Source: Minisyncoccota bacterium
GTDB lineage: Bacteria; Patescibacteriota; Minisyncoccia; Minisyncoccales; CG1-02-41-26
Direction of reading: 5' to 3'
Length of the DNA: 5,425 nucleotides
Assembly: GCA_028712605.1 (NCBI GenBank)
Contig: JAQTPV010000010.1
Location: 1-5,425, forward strand
The notes under the pieces are model-generated. The model made no database searches and was not told where the DNA came from. It saw nothing but the letters and a program-made list of their open reading frames with translations. Positions 1 through 4,800 of the stretch are shown here, piece after piece (positions within the stretch are counted from its first letter, which is position 1; every line of letters begins with the position of its first letter). Made by a program: the position numbers and the translations under genes.

Positions 1-1501
1 AGGTTGAAAGTCCCCAAAGTTCAAACAAGGATGTTGGAGTAGTTGTTCCAATAGCTACCTGATAAGAGGTGGAGGAAGTATAAAGATTAGTTCCTGAAAG
101 ACCCCAATAGTTAGTGCCACTACCACCGCTACTACTTAGCAAAGAACCGTTCCAATACAAATCGCCACTTAAATTATAAAGGCGGTTTGTTGTTTCTGCT
201 GGGGCTGAAGTAGCGTCTAAATAAACACGGCCAGCGATCACATTTAATTTTTCAAAAACGCTAGTTGTGCCCACGCTAAAATTACCAAGTGCACTTAAAG
301 AGCCAGTGGCCGTAACAAGTACGCTATTTAAATCAGGGTCGCTTATTAGATTACCGGCCGTAAATTTTTTGCCCACCGTCACTGGAGCCAAAAAGCCAGA
401 GGTGGCCCTAACATCAAATTTATCCAAAGAATCCTGCCCTAAAGAAGTATTATGAGCCACACTTAAATCTTTAACGCTGGCTGATCCTTCAACCCCCAAG
501 TTGCTAAACATCCCGAGGCCGTCTGACCTAAATCCTTGAGAAGCCACATAGACAGGAGCAGAATATGTAGGCGTACTTGATGGATAGGAATAAACTTTTT
601 GCGATAACTCCTGAATAAGGCTATTGTGCATCCCCCATTGCTGCTTAAGGGCTCCCATTTGCGACTCTAAATTTTTTAAAGCTTGGCTACTATTATCATC
701 TCTGTTATCACTTTCTTTAATCACTTCTTTAATAATAATCGGAGTAGATTGGTTTAATTTTGACTGATTACCCTTTTCTTGCTGCGGCGCTTCCTTAGCT
801 TGACCTTCAAGTATATTTTGGTTTTCCTGTTGCAGAGAAACTATATTTGATTGATTGCTAACATCAAGCCAGGGCTTAAGTATAAAATAGACACCTTGCT
901 GCACTCTCCCCTTAGATGCAGCGAACAGTGAACCCACATTATCCTTTAGGTTAGCAGAGACAGCAAGGCTGTTAGTGGCCCCAGATAAACCATCCGCAAC
1001 ACTACTTAATTTCTCACTAAAATTACCAAAACGGCCGAAGAGAGCACTTAAATTTTCAGCAGAATTATTTTCTAGCCAACTTACCACACCCTTACTCTTA
1101 TTAAAAATTCTCCCCATGAAATCTGGCGTCTTATCAATTGATAGTAAAAGGGCCACCAGATTATCACTTGAATTGCTTTTAGCAATATAAATTGCCTCTT
1201 GAGACCTGCTGAATGCACTACTCAAAAAAATTAAGGATTTATTAACCCCCTTCTCAAAATCACCTCGATATCTTTTGAAAGAATCGGAAAACTGCTCAAG
1301 GTAGGCTGGGGTTTCTAAATTATTATACGTATAAGCGAAGACCACTTTCACTGACAAGAGGGCCGATATTAACAGACAAGCTAGAATAAGGATATTCTGC
1401 CTTTTCTTTGTTGTTTTCCACAACCCAAAATAGGCACCAAAAAATGCTGCCTGTAAACCCTTCCCCACCATAAGTAGTCCTCTATGTAATTTCTTTTTCA
1501 T
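1..1501 (-). CDS. Fibre/adhesin-like surface protein with coiled-coil stalk, 3' end cut by window edge
   Basis: The frame from ATG at 1501 is open for 500 codons to base 2 without a stop, so the C-terminus is outside. Residues 1-35 are basic (KKK, KTTKKR). Residues 36-57 are hydrophobic and end in VVFA, a possible signal-peptidase site or a membrane anchor. Residues 60-220 look mostly helical. Residues 221-270 are Gln/Asn/Lys-rich and include PIIIKEVIKES. A regular heptad coiled coil spans 275-303. From about 305 the chain is Ser/Thr/Gly-rich and beta-like, with three diverged VGTTS-type repeats and two Trp/Tyr-rich segments (GDLYWNGSLL, NYWGLSGTNLY). This layout recalls stalk-plus-beta-repeat fibre proteins of CPR bacteria and phage tail fibres, some of which end in an S74-type chaperone; that is from memory. 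A surface attachment role is inferred. A second ATG at 1471 has a better ribosome binding site and may be the real start. The gene is a separate unit downstream of the Cys-rich gene. Confidence 0.88.
   Translation of the reverse strand, partial: MKKKLHRGLLMVGKGLQAAFFGAYFGLWKTTKKRQNILILACLLISALLSVKVVFAYTYNNLETPAYLEQFSDSFKRYRGDFEKGVNKSLIFLSSAFSRSQEAIYIAKSNSSDNLVALLLSIDKTPDFMGRIFNKSKGVVSWLENNSAENLSALFGRFGNFSEKLSSVADGLSGATNSLAVSANLKDNVGSLFAASKGRVQQGVYFILKPWLDVSNQSNIVSLQQENQNILEGQAKEAPQQEKGNQSKLNQSTPIIIKEVIKESDNRDDNSSQALKNLESQMGALKQQWGMHNSLIQELSQKVYSYPSSTPTYSAPVYVASQGFRSDGLGMFSNLGVEGSASVKDLSVAHNTSLGQDSLDKFDVRATSGFLAPVTVGKKFTAGNLISDPDLNSVLVTATGSLSALGNFSVGTTSVFEKLNVIAGRVYLDATSAPAETTNRLYNLSGDLYWNGSLLSSSGGSGTNYWGLSGTNLYTSSTSYQVAIGTTTPTSLFELWGLST
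17..445 (-). repeat. Three diverged VGTTS-type repeats in the beta region of the fibre-like protein
   Basis: Three segments share the pattern [ST/A]-[LVI]-G-x-x-[ST]-x-x-[DFE]-[KE]-[FL]-[DN]-V. They are SLGQDSLDKFDV (residues 353-364, bases 410-445), SVGTTSVFEKLNV (409-421, bases 239-277) and AIGTTTPTSLFEL (483-495, bases 17-55). The conserved glycines are 56 and 74 residues apart. The last two resemble the VGIGTTSP motif that I recall as frequent in tail-fibre-like and CPR surface proteins. The array probably continues past the left edge. Confidence 0.6.
593..679 (-). other. Heptad coiled-coil segment of the fibre-like protein
   Basis: Residues 275-303 show strict 3-4 spacing of core positions: L275, L278, M282, L285, W289, H292, I296, L299, V303. 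The intervening positions are Lys, Gln, Glu, Asn and Ser. This predicts an oligomeric (dimeric or trimeric) coiled coil between the helical region near the membrane and the outer beta repeats. W289 and H292 in the core are atypical and could set the oligomer register. The oligomer state is inferred. Confidence 0.7.
1331..1396 (-). other. N-terminal hydrophobic segment (signal peptide or membrane anchor) of the fibre-like protein
   Basis: Residues 36-57 of the 1501-start protein form an uncharged run rich in Leu, Ile, Ala and Val, interrupted only by Lys52. It follows a strongly basic stretch (KTTKKRQ), as expected for Sec export with the N-terminus inside. The end, VVFA before Tyr57, fits a -3/-1 small-residue cleavage rule. 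The unusually long n-region (25-35 residues) also fits an uncleaved anchor. No other strong membrane segment is visible in the 500 residues present. Confidence 0.75.
1478..1483 (-). promoter_or_regulatory. Shine-Dalgarno-like site favouring an internal start at 1471
   Basis: AGAGGA (minus strand, 1483 to 1478) lies 6 nt before the in-frame ATG at 1471-1469. This is stronger than the AAGG (1509-1506) found only 4 nt before the ATG at 1501. The protein from 1471 would lack MKKKLHRGLL but keep the KTTKKR cluster and the hydrophobic segment, so both starts give an exportable protein. I annotate the longer form and regard the choice as open. Confidence 0.45.
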
Positions 1502-1543
1502 TTTGCCTTAATACAAAATTATCTTTCTAACAACTGGCAAAAT
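1500..1543 (-). promoter_or_regulatory. 8-bp inverted repeat overlapping the first start codon
   Basis: On the minus strand ATTTTGCC (1543-1536) is perfectly complementary to GGCAAAAT (1507-1500), with a 28-nt loop. The right arm contains the GG of the weak AAGG ribosome site and the A and T of the ATG at 1501. In RNA this could mask initiation there and leave the start at 1471 open. The stem is short and half A/U, so it may be chance. Confidence 0.3.
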
Positions 1544-1611
1544 CTCACAGACTTCACAACTAAATTAAATCAAACGAAAATATTTTATTCATTTTAGCAA
1601 AAAAATCAGAG

Positions 1612-1640
1612 GGACTCTACAGTGATTTTTTCTACAGTCC
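1612..1640. repeat. Repeated octamer TCTACAGT inside a GGACT/AGTCC inverted repeat
   Basis: On the plus strand TCTACAGT occurs at 1616-1623 and 1631-1638, starts 15 bp apart. The block is bounded by GGACT (1612-1616) and AGTCC (1636-1640). The arms extend imperfectly to 8 of 10 matching positions. It lies in the presumed 5' leader of the fibre-like gene. It could be a protein-binding site or a weak leader hairpin. No known operator is recognised. Confidence 0.3.
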
Positions 1641-1739
1641 TATTAATTACTGGCCAATTGCGATAACCCAACCTGTACGGCTAATACAATAAAAACAGCT
1701 ATCCCTAACAGATCGTTTGTTAATATTTAAGAATTGTTT

Positions 1740-1748
1740 ATTATAGCA
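1740..1748 (-). promoter_or_regulatory. Extended -10 promoter for the fibre-like gene
   Basis: The minus strand reads TGCTATAAT (1748 to 1740): a consensus -10 hexamer with the extended TGn element. The hexamer at the -35 position with a 17-nt spacer (1768-1763, ATATTA) is poor, as is common for extended -10 promoters. Transcription would start near 1733, which gives a leader of about 230 nt before the ATG at 1501. It lies downstream of the terminator of the upstream gene, as expected for a separate unit. Confidence 0.6.
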
Positions 1749-1767
1749 TTTTTCCCAACCGATAATA

Positions 1768-1776
1768 TGTGGATAA
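1768..1776 (-). promoter_or_regulatory. Perfect DnaA-box 9-mer next to the promoter
   Basis: The minus strand reads TTATCCACA (1776 to 1768), the strongest classical DnaA-box sequence. It touches the position where a -35 element would sit for the -10 at 1745-1740. No second consensus box was found in the gap, so this is not evidence for a replication origin. It may be a lone regulatory or titration site, or chance. Confidence 0.35.
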
Positions 1777-1784
1777 CTGCAAAC

Positions 1785-1824
1785 AAAACACCCCTTTCAT
1801 TATTAAAAATGAAGGGGGTGTTTT
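1785..1824 (-). terminator. Intrinsic terminator after the Cys-rich gene
   Basis: A 17-position stem pairs 1785-1801 with 1808-1824 around a 6-nt loop (1802-1807). The core is CACCCC/GGGGTG. It starts 44 nt after the stop codon at 1868. Minus-strand RNA ends UUUU-G-UUU, a reasonable U tract, with one A-C mismatch (1814/1795). Plus-strand RNA would have a G-U pair there instead and a UUUUU tail, so the element could act in both directions. Confidence 0.85.
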
Positions 1825-1830
1825 TGAGAT

Positions 1831-1851
1831 TCAATGAGCACCAGGCATTGA
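1831..1851 (-). repeat. Small 6-bp hairpin between stop codon and terminator
   Basis: TCAATG (1831-1836) and CATTGA (1846-1851) are perfect inverted repeats around a 9-nt loop, 17 nt beyond the stop of the Cys-rich gene. It is too weak and lacks a U tract to be a terminator. It may slightly stabilise the transcript 3' end or be chance. Confidence 0.3.
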
Positions 1852-1867
1852 TACCTAAAGCCAATAA

Positions 1868-4800
1868 TTAATTATTATTGATTTCCAAAAAAATACAACT
1901 TGGGGAGGTATAAACACCAGCACCCTTAATTCCATCAGGCCTTAACCCTATTACATTACCACAGAAAGGATAGTTAAACCTGCCTGGCCGATTTTCAGTG
2001 AATTCCCATGATTTCGTTTGAGAAGTTCCCGAAACTGATTGAGAGTGCCAATCATATTGATAATAAGCCCTAAATTCTGAAAGACCATCTTGATCGTAAC
2101 CGCTAACGGCTACCCCAATCTTAGTTATACAATTGCGGCCATACTGGTCACAATTCCTACTAATTTGATTAACAGATAAAGTACCAGAGGTGGGGTTGTC
2201 ATTGCTCTGACAAGAAGAATCAGCCTGACACCTGGTTTCTACTTCCTGCCCGCAAGCAGTCGGATAACAACTCCGAGTTCGTTTTTGCATCATTTGCCCC
2301 TTACCACAAGAGCCCTGCCCGCAACCAGCATTCTGCCAATCTTTGCTCCATTTTGAGCAAAAACAACCAGCGCTAGTAACATTAACCTGGCAATTCGCCT
2401 CCCTGGTCTGACTCCCAGCCGTCACCAATAGCTTACCAATATAGCTCCCTAAACTGGTAAAAGTAACCCTGCTTGATTGGCTGTTACCCATAGCATCCCC
2501 AGACCAATCATATTTATAAGGGCCGATGCCGCCAGAAGCTTGAGCAATAAACCAAGTTGGCTTGTTAGCTTTAACTGGGTTAGGAGCGGAAAAACACCAA
2601 ACCGTTAAATTAGGAGAATTACAGCCCATAATAGCTGGATTACAAACTTGCTGTTTTGCCTCACAGTTTTCAACCACCTTCCAATATTCACCGTTATCTT
2701 CGCAAGCCCTTCTGCCGTCAGGACAGGTTTTGCGAATATATTTTCTCTCTAGCACCTTATAATCCGCTGAACACCGATATTCCTTAGTAACTTCATCCTG
2801 ACAGTCCTGATAAAAACCATCTACTTTATTACAAGAATCAAACCAGAATAAGCTGCCATCATGACAAGCCGTGTAACTTTTCGCCTGGCAATTATCAGGC
2901 TTACCAACGCACTGCCCATTAACACAAGTTTGAGGATCGCATTGTTGATAATCGTCCCATTCAATATCGGTTGAACAAGAATTGCCCGAACAAACTCCCT
3001 TTATCTTTTTAACTTGAACCCAATCACTATTGTTAGGGTCACATCTTAACTCTGAAGTAATTGAATCTAATTGAGAACAATCTTGGACTTGCTCTTCTTT
3101 TTGCCCGCAAGAATTATAATAGTAAACTGATCTGCCATCACATTTTTGATAACTGTGCGACAAGCAAAGCGGTACACATTTTTTCTGGGTGACGTCACAA
3201 TGCATATTACCAATATTACAATCAGCAACCACCGTATAACCGGAAATTAATTGATCGCAGATATTTCCTAAGCAAGTATCGCTTAAAGTTCTTTTCTTAA
3301 GTTTATTATCCTGGCAAATATAATCCTCTTCTACATCATTGCCACAATCCTGAACCAAATCGCCTCTTTGGTTGCAAGCATTAAACCAATAAACCTTGCC
3401 ACCGTCACAGGCCTTGTGATCATGATCATTGGGCTGGCATTGCGGGGTATCCGAAATACATTCGCCCTGCCCGTAACAAGTAAAGCCAAATAAGCAATTA
3501 AAAGACACGAGGCTTGTCCACTTATAACAGCCCTGGCCATCATTTTGGCATCTCTGACGATAAATACTTCCACTAGGATTACAGCGATATTGGTTTTCAT
3601 TAGCCGCTGAACAGCCAGCATCATTGCTACAAGCAGGATTAACTTGAACTGAACAAGTGGCCTGTCGTGAAGTTGCCCCGAGAGAAGAAACAGTTAAAAC
3701 TGCTGTTTTAGTTCCTTCGTTGCCTTTAGAAAAAATGGTGACGCATTTATTTTGCTGGCTATAAGCACAGTCCCCTGACCAGCTATAAGAATAAGTGCCA
3801 CTACCGCCTTGAGGTTGGGTGGCTGAAAATGTAACCCACTGACCAGTAATAACATTAGCTGGAGTGGCTATACAAGAAACATTCGTAATGACTGGAATTA
3901 CTTTATCAATACATTGGCCATCACTTTCCTGGCAAATTTTGTTATTCAAACAATTATCTGTTCTCCACTTACGGCAACCATTAGCATCGGTCTCACAAAT
4001 TCGATATGTATTATTTTGCCCCGACAAACATTCTCGCTTACCGTTATAATCACATCCTGGATCAGAAACACATCTACTCTTAAATTCAATGGAAACCTTA
4101 ACTGGATTGGTAGCTGCATAATCATCTCCCCCACTAGTGGTTAGACCAATCACACTACCGTAGTAATCGTAAACACCAGTATAGTTTCTAGTTACCTGCC
4201 AAGTTGCCTGGCAAGAATTTTGATCAGTATAAGAGGTGGTTCTGCTGCAAGATTTACAATCATAATCATAACCGCTTATCTGATTATAATTCTGCCCATA
4301 AGAGCCCTCGGGTTGTTTTTGTAAACAAACCCTATCAATACCATTAGCATCCATACCCTTTATGGTTATGGTTACATATTCACCGATATAGGCCATGCCA
4401 GCTGATGCCATCAGGGTACCCCGAGATTTATCTTCCACCCTCGGAGAAACACATTTATGAGTATTGATATCGCAAATACGGTTATCAGAACAGTCGCTAT
4501 TTTGCTGACACTCCACCACACTTACCGTGGGGCAAGAAATATTTTTAGATAGCCCGCCAGAAGACACTAAAAGATTCCCAGCTGAACCAGCACCTTCTTG
4601 AGAAAAAACCTTGTAGCAAATATCTTTATTGCCACTGACCTGTTTTCTTTGGCAATCAGTATTCCAATAAAAAGCATACTCATTATTGCCACCAGAAGCA
4701 GTAACTGTAAAAGCCACTTCCTTGCCTTTCACTACTTCGGTTTTATCAGCCATACATGTAGCCTCTAAATTGGAGTAAACGCAATCTTTTTGATTAACAT

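Noticed and set aside
267..455. Plus-strand open frame of 62 codons
   Set aside because: It lies wholly inside the minus-strand fibre-like gene, and no domain is visible.
975..1190. Plus-strand open frame of 71 codons
   Set aside because: It is antisense to the helical part of the fibre-like gene; its composition (Leu/Lys/Ser runs) is a mirror of that coding sequence.
1560..1592. Possible 10-residue leader peptide (MNKIFSFDLI) in the 5' leader
   Set aside because: It has no ribosome binding site and no regulatory codon run.
1591..1599. Second extended -10-like sequence TGCTAAAAT
   Set aside because: It is one mismatch from consensus in an A/T-rich stretch with no -35; the upstream TGCTATAAT is a better candidate. 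It could still be a minor start.
1502..1784. Replication origin suggested by a DnaA box beside AT-rich DNA
   Set aside because: There is only one consensus box, no dnaA or dnaN nearby, and no cluster of boxes.
1868..1930. C-terminal cell-wall sorting signal on the Cys-rich protein
   Set aside because: The tail ends in INNN with no LPXTG-like motif, hydrophobic helix or basic end.
3331..3624. Minus-strand open frame of 97 codons in another frame
   Set aside because: It overlaps the Cys modules of the large gene, whose repeats and cysteine spacing prove the other frame is coding.
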